Shown piece by piece: positions 10,712 through 21,300 of a stretch of DNA of 64,000 nucleotides. The position numbers were made by a program, and so were the translations under genes. The notes under the pieces are model-generated. The model was given only the letters and a program-made list of their open reading frames with translations. It did not search any database and was not told where the DNA came from. The first letter of the stretch is position 1, and the number at the start of each line of letters is the position of its first letter. The stretch is from Gyrodactylus bullatarudis. Lineage: Eukaryota > Platyhelminthes > Monogenea > Gyrodactylidea > Gyrodactylidae. Location: positions 1-64,000 of the forward strand of contig SSNU01000307.1 of NCBI GenBank assembly GCA_012064415.1. Direction: 5' to 3'.

Positions 10712-11707
10712 GCTTTTTCACTTTTCTCTCCACTGTTGCTACTTATTGGAGAGTTTTGGTGTTTTTTCAGCTCACATTATATTCTGATTTTCTTTCACTT
10801 TTACTATTTCTTTCATAATTTGTAAATTATCTTCAATGAATTTTTAACTTATATCATTTTTAAAGTATTGCCACTGATGAAGCTTTGTAAAATGTACATA
10901 TGGCCCCAATATATATCTTTTTTCTAATTTTCCAAATATTACTAATTGGCATCACCTTCTTTCTTATGGAAATAACCGTAGCTCAACTAAAATCAGAGAT
11001 CCAAACGTTTCTCTTCTTATTTCACTATTTCGATCTTGAGAAACAAGAAATAAATCTTCTTTAAGGATAGCAAAAATTTGAACCTAGATTCGCGTTTTTT
11101 CCATCAAAGGTTCTATATAAGGAGAAAGTTCACATTCAATCTTTCTGAAACTCATGGAGGTTGCATAAAGAATTTGTATCATTCAAGTTACACCATTCAA
11201 TAAGAGGGGAATTTTGAAATCAGAATAATTGATTCGAGGTAAAGAGTTGAAATTTTCATTTGGGTGATTATTACCAAAAGAAAGGGTGATTTTTGGAAAA
11301 AAAGATTTTTGGAATTAACCCTATAAAATAATAATAATTAATTTTTAGTAAGCAAAAAATCATTAACAATTTGCATTTGTTCAACACTCACCTTTTGAAA
11401 AGTTGTCTGCATCAAGAAAAATAAACATATCTTGCATTAGAACAAGATTTCGTCCAAGATTGGCTAATTTAGATGATACAAACTTGTTATGTAAGAAAAG
11501 GATTCTCATTTATATTCAAAAATAGTATACTGAATGGTATATGATGTATACGATTAATGATATACATCCGTTACAAAAGGCAGAAATGTCGAATAAAAGA
11601 TTGAATATTCTGAAAATTATTTTTAAAGAAAAACAAAGTTAGTTTACACGTTCATGGCTTATCATGGAAGATAATTAATAATTATTAAATGCCTTTCTAG
11701 CCGAACG

Positions 11708-12485
11708 ATGCTTGCTGTGAACATTTTTCTGACTTTTAGTGTCACAATTGGATCTTTAGGTGCTATGCTCATGCCAAGTTTAGGTGATATGGCAAAGAAT
11801 GCTCTCGGCATGGGCGGAAGTGGAAGTATGGGAGGCTTTGGTGGCAACATGGGCGGCTACGGTGGTGGCATGGGTGGCAACATGGGAGGCTACGGTGGTG
11901 GCATGCCCGGCTACGGTGGTGGAATGGGCGGCTATGGTGGCGGTATGGGTGGCATGCCTGGCTACGGTGGTGGCATGCCCGGCTACGGTGGTGGAATGGG
12001 TGGCTACAACCCTGGCATAGTTGGTAAGCAAATTTTCGATTCCTATAATGTTAAATGGTACAAAAACTTTTTAGAGTATTTAAACATAAAATCTGAATTT
12101 CCTAATGCCTAACTTCTACTTTAGAGGCAGCAAGTTTTAGTTTGCTAAGTATGGCTATGTTGGGTGCTTGGAACTGAGGCCAACTTTGATTAGTATGGTC
12201 GATTTAGTATTAGACCGTTACAATTTTTACTAGATATTGGCTTCACTTTAATCGTTACCCTATTTTTCCAAGTCAATATTGAAACAATTTTAAATTAAAC
12301 TTTTTCAAATTACAATTCAATTAGGTGGAAATTCTTGCACTAGAGGCTGCATAATGGATCTACAACAGTGCCAGATGAAATGTGCCAACAAGTTATTGAT
12401 GACCAGCATGTGCCGAAAGAAATGTGATTTCAAAAAGACCGCTTGCAGTGCCAAATGTACTCTGACCGGAGGAATTTTGGGTTAA
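11708..12485 (+). CDS. Secreted Gly/Met-rich eight-cysteine protein 1
   Basis: Two exons, 11708-12023 and 12325-12485 (301-nt intron, G|GTAAGC donor, TTAG acceptor), give about 158 residues. An N-terminal hydrophobic stretch (residues 1-21) looks like a signal peptide. Residues ~35-104 are tandem GGMGGYG/GGMPGYG repeats. Exon 2 encodes a compact domain with spacing C-x3-C-x6-C-x3-C-x9-C-x3-C-x6-C-x3-C, followed by a short tail. The same spacing recurs exactly in the genes at 14714 and 15618, so the three are tandem paralogues. The paired CX3C layout suggests a disulfide-stapled helical hairpin; similar spacings occur in worm venom and mucus peptides, but function here is unknown. A splice-acceptor-like sequence (gcctttctag) stands 7 nt before the ATG. 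Confidence 0.8.
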
Positions 12486-13799
12486 GATACATGCGATTGA
12501 ATAAATATTTATTTTCAGTTAAAATTGGTGAAAAATTTTTCTTCTCTTGTTAATCAATTTTTCAGTAGTAGGTATCATATCAAATGACATTGACGGGTGA
12601 TACAAAGGTGTTAAAATGCTCAGAAAATGTCTATGAAAGTTTTCAACGAATTTATTTCTCGATCAGTCTGATTAGTTGATAGAATTCGAAAAGAATCAAC
12701 ATTTAAAAGTAATTTTGAAATAGTACAGTAGTTGGATCAAGCTTAGCCATCATTAGATCGTGTAATTACAATAGGCATGGAATTTTGTTTAAATCCTCTT
12801 TTAATTGGATGACAAATTAAGAATAAGATTTTTTTAGACATTTACTCCTGTTCTATGGAAATTTTAGATGGGAAAGATTAATAACTGACTGTTACTTTCG
12901 GCTTAATTGCCTGTTCCGAAAAAAAGGAATTGTAAGATATGAGAAGAGCTCAAGGTTAAAGTAGGGAATAATTGCCGCCTTCTTATTTCTCCAAGATTTG
13001 AAAGTTCACCGCAAGGGAATTGTTTTCCTTTTATTGATGTTAAAAACCCCACAGTCTCTTTGTCATTAGAATATTCATATAGACTAGCTAAGTTATAAGT
13101 CTGTTTTAACAACTTTATCCCTGGTTCTATGCATAAAAGGGTTCAAATTGATTGCAAAGTAAATCTCTGATCAACATTAAATGTAATGTCTTTTCGCTGA
13201 GTGACATTTTTCAATTAGAAATGAAATAACCAACCTCGATCATTGAATGAACGAGGCCTATCATAATTGAAAAAAAAACTTGGAGTTTTGGGAAAATAAT
13301 TCAAAATGATTTAGAAATAATAAATATTTTGAATATCCTTTTTTCTCTGGAAAACAAAATTAGCTTCCGGCTTACATTTGAGGCTATCAAACTTATCTTG
13401 TAATTGCATCATTTTATGTGTGAAATTGTTCACTTCCGTCCTTTGTTGTAAATATAAAATGGAAATAAAATTTATCTCTGATTCAAGTTTGCTTAGAGAT
13501 TGTCAAATTGAAATTCAAAAAAACATGGTGAGTTTTTTCTTAATTTTACTTGTTATTTTTCAAAAATGTAAATTTTCTTTGTTTGTATTTGCAAATTTCA
13601 AACGTGGTATTTTTCCAAATTTCCAGTCAGTATTAAGCCCATATGATCATTTTCATTTCTTTTCGTCTGTTTAGTTGATAACGAATATGTTTGATTCAGA
13701 TAGGCACATAAACACAATAAATTAAACAGTTACCACAACATAATTTTGAACAAGGTAGGTAGGAAACTGTTCAGCATAGATTGACTATAACATTGTTCA
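12486..13799. other. Non-coding spacer
   Basis: Spacer between the first paralogue and the inverted repeat. The longest open frame (13378-13674) has low-complexity composition and no homologue I recognise. No RNA gene seen. Confidence 0.5.
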
Positions 13800-14343
13800 C
13801 TTGCTACCTGACTATGTTGTCTTCTGGCTTGTATTGGTCTATCTGTAGAAAAAGAAAGAGGAGAGAAAGGTGTAGTATTTTTAAAGAATAAGTATTGTAA
13901 AAATTACAGTAATTGTTATAGTAATCAGAATTGTATTAGAGTAATAACTCTGATAATATAATTCATCATTGATTGATTAAAGTTGACAAGAAATCTGATT
14001 GGTTTAATGTTTTGATTGTACACACAAGGTTTCAAGTATCTTAAGTTTTTTGAAAAATCTCACGCCAGAAGGAGAATACGACATGTATTCGAAATATTGT
14101 GTGAGTCTAAACTATTTTTATCAGGGTAATCTAAATGTTTTTTATTCTAATCTTAATTTTAATTTTCTTTCTAGTGATGAATTGTATTATCAGAGTTATT
14201 ACTCTAATACAATTCTGATTACTATAACAATCACTGTAATTTTTACAATACTTATTCTTTAAAAATACTACACCTTTCTTTCCTCTTTCTTTTTCTACAG
14301 ATAGACCAATACAAGCTAGAAGACAACATAGTCAGGTAGCAAG
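13800..14343. repeat. Inverted repeat, 171-bp arms, ~200-bp loop
   Basis: Left arm 13800-13970 and right arm 14173-14343 are reverse complements with five differences in 171 positions. Four of the five would be G-U wobbles in a plus-strand transcript, so the RNA stem would be almost continuous. The 202-bp loop contains no convincing gene; an open frame at 14050-14262 spans loop and arm. The structure lies between two members of the eight-cysteine family and resembles neither MITE pair elsewhere in the window. Confidence 0.85.
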
Positions 14344-14713
14344 CGAAATTATGAATCTGAACTTCAGAGATACTGAGGGCTTCTTAACAACTGAAACGAA
14401 CTTTTAGGGATGAATTTTCATAGTCATCGAAATTAAATTTTGTTAATTAAAAAAGACCAACACGTTCTTTTATTTTATATTGAAAAATACATTGAGGGAA
14501 ATATATTCACAAAATTGGAACTTGGAGAAGTTGAGTGAGTCTCTAGAACATGGCTAACCCTTTTGATCCCTTTCGTTTAACCCTTCATAAAGACATAGAA
14601 CTTCTTTATAGAATCCATATTAAATCTCTATTTGGTGTCTAAAAGGAAAACTTCTAGACAAGTTAAATTCTACTGATTAGTTGGAAAGATAAACTAAAAA
14701 CTATTTCTTACAG

Positions 14714-14941
14714 CAATTAAAAATCATCGTGCCATTGGTTCTGCTACTTGCTCTATTTTCAGTTTACACAATAACTGATGCCTTCTTGATGCGTAATACA
14801 TCATGTATGGCCAAGTGTAAGGTCCAACAGGTCAAGTGTAAAGCAAAATGTGCTTTCCAGGTTATGTGGAGGGATACATGCAAGAACAGCTGTGTTCACT
14901 ACAACACAATGTGCACTTCATCTTGCTTCAACAGGTTCTAA
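14714..14941 (+). CDS. Secreted eight-cysteine protein 2
   Basis: The exon opens right after a strong acceptor (ctatttcttacag) and is open in frame to the stop, giving 75 residues. It starts QLKIIVPLVLLLALFSVYTI, a textbook signal-peptide core, then the mature region with C-x3-C-x6-C-x3-C-x9-C-x3-C-x6-C-x3-C, identical in spacing to the neighbours at 11708 and 15618 but without Gly/Met repeats. No in-frame ATG precedes the signal peptide in this exon, and I found no upstream exon that joins in frame. The start is therefore unresolved; an AUG donated by a trans-spliced leader would give exactly MQLKIIV. Confidence 0.75.
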   Translation, partial: QLKIIVPLVLLLALFSVYTITDAFLMRNTSCMAKCKVQQVKCKAKCAFQVMWRDTCKNSCVHYNTMCTSSCFNRF

Positions 14942-15617
14942 TACGACTCTGAACTCATAGCAAATCAAAGAATTGACGAACATTATAAGCAGTATTTTAT
15001 TGATTAAAAAATACATTTTCGTTACAAAACGTTTTTATTCAAAATCGGTAATCTTAATTTCAAATGAATTTCTTAATTTACAAAATCCAAGTGAGTTTAA
15101 TTTTATTATTTTTCAGTTGAACTTTGAAATATTTCTTAAAATCTAAATTACTTTCTAAGGCTGGTTGCCACCTCTTTACAAAGTTCCGACCAACTTGAAA
15201 GGAATCTCTATCTTCTCGTGATATGGTCAAATTATTAATTGACTAAGAAATATTTAATGTAACTAAATTTTTTTAGTGCTAACTGAGTGAAAAGATAACG
15301 TTTGACCTAGAATAGTTTCAAAATTTTTTTCATTTTGAGCCATTCATTTATAACTTTTTCAGTTTAGACTGAACATTTACAAACTTGTTCCTATACTATA
15401 CTGTTATAATAGTAAATAAATAATTATTTAGCAAGCATAAATTGATAAAGGTAAGAAATTGTTCCAAAGATTTGTGTTATTCGATTATGATTCAATGTAA
15501 TTTGGCGCCAAAAAAATTTCTTGAATAAATACCTTTTGAAAAAAATTTCTAGTTCTTAAATGATTGAAAATATTCAGTCATTTTACCCAGCCTTATTCAT
15601 TATTTTCCATTTTATAG
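14942..15617. other. Non-coding spacer
   Basis: Spacer between paralogues two and three, containing only short open frames and no recognised signal apart from the pyrimidine-rich ttttccattttatag just before the next ATG. Confidence 0.5.
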
Positions 15618-16446
15618 ATGAAGTCTTTCTTATTCGTTTTTCTTATAACTGGATTAGTTCTTGCTGCCCCAAAGGTTGAGCATAAACGTGAGTTCCCAAT
15701 AGTAAGAATAGTATAATTCGATAGAATAGTTAATTTAAAACCCCTCATTAGCCAAGGATGTCAAAGTAGAGGACTACGAAGATTACGAGGATGGTGAAAT
15801 CCAAAAGGATGAGGCAACAAAACTTAAAAACCCTTACCCCTCCAAGGGAATGTTTGACGGCATGAATGGCTTTGAAGGAATGAGAGATTTCGACAGCAGA
15901 AACAAATTCAGAGGAGGAGAATACGACAACGGTATGGGCTTTGGAGTGAGTTTAGAATAAACCAGAATTAATTAATTGAATATTTTCATCCTCACCTAGA
16001 ATATGGGCGGTCCCGGAATGGGAGGCCAAGGAATGGGCGGCCAAGGAATGGGAGGCCAAGGAATGGGCGGTCCAGGAATGGGCGGTCCAGGTATGGGTGG
16101 TCCAGGTATGGGTGGCCAAGGAATGGGCAGTCCAGGAATGGGCGGTCCAGGAATGGGTGGTCCAGGAATGGGTGGTCCAGGAATGGGCGGTCCCGGAATG
16201 GGTGGTCCAGGCATGGGTGGTCCAGGCATGGGCGGTCCAGGCATGGGCGGTCCAGGCATGGGCGGTCCAGGCATGGGCGGTCCAGGCATGGGTGCTCCAG
16301 GAGCTTTTAGCCAGTGTGACCATGAATGTGATATTGCCAAGGGCATATGCATGAATAACTGTTCAAAGAAATGGTTCTACAGAGAGCGCTGCAACTCCAA
16401 ATGTAATGGACGCCAATCAACATGCAAAAGCAAGTGCAAACTCTGA
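15618..16446 (+). CDS. Secreted Gly/Met-rich eight-cysteine protein 3
   Basis: Three exons, 15618-15687, 15752-15945 and 16000-16446, join in frame to give 236 residues. Residues 1-17 (MKSFLFVFLITGLVLAA) are a signal peptide. An acidic segment (EDYEDYEDGE) and a charged stretch follow; then about 20 copies of the pentapeptide MGG(P/Q)G, encoded by a 15-bp minisatellite at 16003-16295. The C-terminal domain has C-x3-C-x6-C-x3-C-x9-C-x3-C-x6-C-x3-C, the spacing shared with the genes at 11708 and 14714. The repeat-plus-cysteine layout suggests an extracellular structural, mucus, adhesive or gland product. Introns are 64 and 54 nt. An acceptor-like tttatag abuts the ATG. Confidence 0.85.
16003..16295 (+). 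repeat. 15-bp coding minisatellite
   Basis: About 20 tandem units of ATGGGCGGTCCAGGA and variants (GGCCAAGGA, GGTCCCGGA). Silent variation is clustered, with a run of GGCATG-type units at the 3' end, which suggests local unit duplication. The array encodes the Gly/Met repeat of the third secreted protein. Confidence 0.9.
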
Positions 16447-18205
16447 TTGTTTGAAATAAATACATTTCCAAATGACTAATTTCTCTATTTTTTGATTAAT
16501 TCATTGTTAAAAGGATGTCGATAACCATGGCCTAGAATGGAGCCTGGTGACTTATAAGATACAAATTCGGGTGATTAATCTCTATTGTTTTCGAATAACA
16601 CAAAACAAAACAGTTAACAGGATCAGACATAATTTCCAACTTTTCGAGTACTTGAGGGAAAATTTCAACCATTTGTTTTGAATTTTATTTAGAAATGCAT
16701 AATTTCAATTGAAGAGGTCAAATTTTCAAATTTCCGCCACCATTTTTTCAATGAAATTTACTACCAGGTGTAGTAAATTTCGAATTATTGGACACGCTAT
16801 GATCTTTTTAAATCAGATTTTGACTTCGAATTAATATCAAATATATTCTGAATAGACCCTCAAGAAATCCGGTCAATTTGGGAAAAATTAACGATTCTAG
16901 GGCAATGACATATCAGAACATCAAAAAATTTCAATTTAGTTTTCGAAAATGGCGATCATGGAAAACAAAGAATCTATTAGACGCATCAAATAGAAAAGTG
17001 TTTAGGGAAAAAAAATATTTGTCTTTCTCTAAAAGTTATAGATACTGGTAGAGCTTAAGGTAGGCTGATTTTGGTGATTGCAACAGCCAAAGGATATTAG
17101 ATCTATCCTGTTTTTATATGAACTACTCAAAGTTATAAATAAGTCGATAAGCTAAGGGTCGTTGAAAATAGTTTTAAATTTATAAAAATGGAATTTTGTA
17201 GATTATAGCTCAGATTTTAATTAAACTTAGGCCCCCTAAAAATGGGATATAGGAGGTGGAATCCGAGAGTAGCAAACATCTCAAGGTTTAGTTAGGTCTA
17301 ATTTCAAAAGTTTCGCGCATAAAATGTGTCTATTGCCAGGTTTATTTCTTACACACTGTGAAAATTAGTGGGTAAATTCTGTATAAATGTAACAAGTTGT
17401 TGAAATCATTTCAATCATTCATATAAATATATATTTATCGCCTTCTACAGGGATACTCAAAAATGTACATAATGCTAAAATAAATAAAAAATCATTCAAT
17501 ATGTTTCCAAGGCCTTTATAAATTTCAGACTGAAATTTTCAGTTAAATTTTTCAAGTTTCAAAATTCAATTAAAAGTAGTAAACATTTTTTCTTGAATCA
17601 AAATCCTTTGATCGATATTTTTTTTAGACTATCGTTCTGTTATGATAGAGAGAAAATTTTCAAAAAATTGATTTTGTACAGACTGATTGGAAGTAGCAAA
17701 AATTATTTATTCGTTAAATGATTTTCAAAGCAGTTTTTAGTATCAACAATACAAAATGCTTTATTACAACGAAATGACATAATTTGAGTGATTCTGCGAC
17801 AGTTTGTTAATCCGCATCGCTTCCTTTGATTACGTGGAACCATTCTTGGAATTAAGAGCCATTTCTCAATTTATATCTTGATTTAATCATATCACATAAT
17901 AATCTACATTGGATAGACTGAACCTCAACCGAACCATAAAATATTAATAAGTATAAGTGAGATATAGGCAGTCTTATACTGAATAATAGACTACTACATG
18001 TAGGCACATTTTTCGCCGAAGCTGAAAGAACTACCATTTATTTAATCAGTTATTATAACGGAAGACATAATTGAATATTATTACAGGAGGTGATTTTAGA
18101 AAGTTTCGCTTTCAATCTTTTACGTAAAAATTAAATATGATTAATCCATCATACCATTAGTTATATAGACTGTATTACTGAAAAAGGTTCGATATATTAG
18201 TACTG
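16447..18205. other. Non-coding with a dispersed repeat
   Basis: Contains AATAAA shortly after the stop at 16446 (near 16456), serving as a possible polyadenylation signal. Positions 16905-17100 recur, diverged, at 36575-36760 (catatcagaacatcaaa, tttagttttcgaaaa, aaaagtgttt). No gene seen. Confidence 0.6.
16905..17100 (+). repeat. Dispersed repeat, copy 1
   Basis: Matches 36575-36760 in the same orientation over about 190 bp, with shared words catatcagaacatcaaa, agttttcgaaaa, aaagaatct, aaaagtgttt and ttggtgattg. No coding capacity. Confidence 0.65.
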
Positions 18206-18277
18206 TCCCTGATGGTCTAGCGGTTAGGATTCCTGGCTCTCACCCAGGCGGCCCGGGTTCGACTCCCGGTCAGGGAG
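18206..18277 (+). tRNA. tRNA-Glu (anticodon CTC)
   Basis: A complete cloverleaf: acceptor TCCCTGA pairs with TCAGGGA, the D arm contains the A box TGGTCTAGCGG, the anticodon stem CCTGG/CCAGG encloses loop CTCTCAC with anticodon CTC, and the T arm contains the B box GGTTCGACTCC. A TTTT run a few bases downstream fits a Pol III terminator. No intron. The gene lies about 80 bp past the 3' end of the convergent gene at 18356. Confidence 0.95.
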
Positions 18278-18355
18278 AAAATTTTGAAAAGAATATTTTT
18301 ATCACAGAAATTTATATTAGGTTTAAATTGCAAAAAAATTCATTGTAATAAATGC

Positions 18356-21300
18356 TTAATCAACGTAAAAATCTTCTTCATTGAGTCCGTCGAACAGTCC
18401 TTGATGATTATCTTCAAAATCAACCTCATATGAATGATCTTCACTTTCCCTCCTTGAATATCCATCGAAAATATCAATCTTTCTCACAATCCAAATCAAA
18501 AGTGTTGCCAGCACCCAGGTAAAGAATATGTAATAGGAAAATAATACTTTTCTTCCAATTATAAGGCCGATTATGCTGTAATTTGAAAAAAAATATATAT
18601 ATAAATATTATTGTTGAATTTACTCGAAAGTAGTTTGGTGAATTTAAAATACCTCTCTTTGCAGGGAACGTAAATTTGATAAGGCTCTTCTCCAACAATA
18701 ATTATGTCCCCAATCGGATAAGACGGAAGACTATGCGAGGCCATAAAGGTTCCTGCACTCTTGTCTACAAATGCAATTGAATCCCATCCAACAGTTATAA
18801 GGATATCTTGGTATTCCTTCATTCTCATATCAACCTGTAATATCAAAAGTAATTTTTCAATTTAGTTTTTCAAGGGTTCTCTAAAGTATCAGAAAATTTG
18901 TTTTTTGGTCTACAAAGGTATCTAAAATCTTGAAAAAAAATATTTAGGAAAAAATAGACTTGGATTCGGAATTGTACAACCAATTTCTTCCAGATGCTTC
19001 GATACTAAGAAATTAGGGACCCGCATTGCATTGTTTCAAGCAAGTAATGCTTAATTAAGGCAAGTGTTTTTCAATTCAATTAATTGAATAACAAGAACAA
19101 ACAATTAATTTTAATTGACCAATGAATTGTGATTACATATACAATGCTTCAATTTGATTCGTCAGAACTCTAATGACACATTAAATGAGTAATTTACGTG
19201 AAATTCTCACGTTAGACTAACCATAATCTATATCTTTATTGATGCCTGCCAAAAGAAGTGATATTTGGGAGCATTTTTACGACTTGGAAGATATAAAAAA
19301 GGCTAAATTCTCAGAAAATATAAATTTGATCTGCAAGATATGAATGTATTAAGTTGGTGGAAATCCAAACAAAATATATTTCCAATACTTGCTAATATGG
19401 CTCGTTATGTGTTAAGTCAGCCAGCATCTTCTTCACCTAGTGAAAGAATTTTTAGCAAAGCTAGACATCTTATCACAGACTTTCGAGCAAACCTGTCATC
19501 GGAGCATGTAAAGATGACACTTTTTATTAATTGTAATAGAAAGTTTCTGGTAGAATAAAGATTAATATCCTATTATTTTGGTGGAGAATATCTCCTAAAT
19601 TAAAAGTTTGCTTTTGAAAAAACTTGCATATCCCGGAACGATACTGATGTAGTGATCTCATTCGAAAAAATCTCTCTCAAGGCCAAGTCTAATTTAGACC
19701 AATCAGAATCAAGTAAACCTTCATTTTTCTTTTCCCATGAAAAAAGGCAACAAAATGACTAATGAAAGAATAGATAAACCGGGGTTTTTTAAACTCACAT
19801 TTCGAGCAATTTTACCATCAGGATTAGTCAGTTGTGAGAGAAATTCTGAGTTTATGTGAATTATTCCAACTGAGTGTGAATTTAAAGATGGCCTGAATTG
19901 AGCATACTTTTCTGATATTGGATCCTCGCCAGTTGACTGTTTAACGGAGCGAGATATTTGCAGCCATGAGACTTGTGATTCAACCTAGTGAAATGATCTG
20001 TATTTTAGGATAGTTGTTGCTTGTAAATTTAATCATAAACTTTCTACAAAATTTATCGATTGAAATATTAATGCCTGTCACAAATGGTCGGTATTACCTA
20101 AGTACGACGATTGAATTTCAAAATTATCTTTCGACCCTCAGATATTTTGTAACGCCAAATCGGGGTGTGAATCCAAATTAAGTTGAGATAATCAAAGATA
20201 ATTAGTTGAATAAAATCAACCAATAAAAATCAATGGCTCTTGTTGTAGATTATAAATGTGATAAATAATTTTTGTCGAGTCGAAAAAATAGTCAAATGAC
20301 AACAACAGTTTTGTTGAAACAATCATTTTCATGGGTGAAATTTTCTTCCTACGTTTTTTATTTGCATAAATACCGCCAAAGGTGGAAACTAGAAAAGCTC
20401 AAAGTGATTCAACATCGTTCAACTATTTTTTCTTAGAAATATTTCTATATTGAAAAAAGATTATCTTGTATCTGAATGTAACAGCATAGTTACCACAATC
20501 TTTAAATGTTCCTTAAAAACCTTATTTATTTAAAATGCTACTCAACAGTAACAATGTAAAAATACAAACTCTTATGTACACGATCCCTATTGACCAATCA
20601 TATTAAAGAACCCTTATTAACCAATAAGATCAATGGAGGTTAATTTGTTTAATCACGTGGGTACACAGTTAATATCTCTCTGTGTACACCTCGTGTTAAG
20701 TCGTCAAAACCATGAATCTCTCCTCTTCCTATCTAATGTACTTTTATTAACTTTTTGTGTTATATTGCAACATCACACAAGTTATACAGTCCTCATTGAA
20801 TACATGACTTCCCCTACCACATCATCTTACATACCAACCACCACATGAATAAGGGACTGGTTGGTGTTTTAATAAATCTGAAAAATTTTAACGAAATCAA
20901 TTTGGTTTCTATGATTACTAGTAAAGGTCAGGATAGAGAGAGGATGTATGAAATATAGAAAAAGGGTCTCATCCACGTTGTAGACCTGAATATCTGAGGG
21001 TTTAAAAAACATTGTAATTATGGTCGTACTTATGAGTAGGTAAGGATTAATTTTACATACTTTTTAGAAAGTTTAGTGTACATTCACGTTCGACTCACTC
21101 TGAAAATTTCACGTCCAAACTTGTTGAAAGCATTTATGGAACCATCTGATGTTAGGGCATAGACAGTGAAGTCATCCTTTTCTAGGCACACTGATGTCCT
21201 TTCTTTCAATGAGAGACATTCGATTAATTTCTTGATTTCGACCAGCGGAGGCGGATTCTTGCCAGTATCCTCAAGCCATTCTCTTCGACCAAATCGGGAA

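Larger units (their letters stand above)
8470..11000 (+). mobile_element. Penelope-like retroelement with flanking repeats
   Basis: The coding region lies between inverted copies of one ~40-bp block: 8470-8510 and 10937-10976 (reverse complements, containing attggcatca and ctttcttatgg). The same block, together with its hammerhead, is found again at 39528-39640. A 5'-truncated second copy of this element's 3' end lies at 32816-33180. Exact outer ends are uncertain. Confidence 0.7.
7214..11326. repeat. Inverted ~65-bp flanks bracketing PLE and hAT MITE
   Basis: The left flank at 7214-7285 starts agggttaattccaaaaatca; the right flank at 11259-11326 ends tttttggaattaaccct and carries gggtgatttttgg. 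They are imperfect reverse complements of each other. Between them lie the hAT MITE (7331-8138) and the Penelope-like element. The flanks may be termini of a larger DNA element into which both later inserted. Confidence 0.5.

Noticed and set aside
11780..12031. Minus-strand 83-codon frame rich in His/Thr/Ala
   Set aside because: It is the antisense of the GGMGGYG repeat array; repeats of this composition open other frames automatically.
15952..16352. Minus-strand frames encoding PGPPMPG and AWTAH repeats
   Set aside because: Collagen-like appearance is only the antisense reading of the MGGPG minisatellite.
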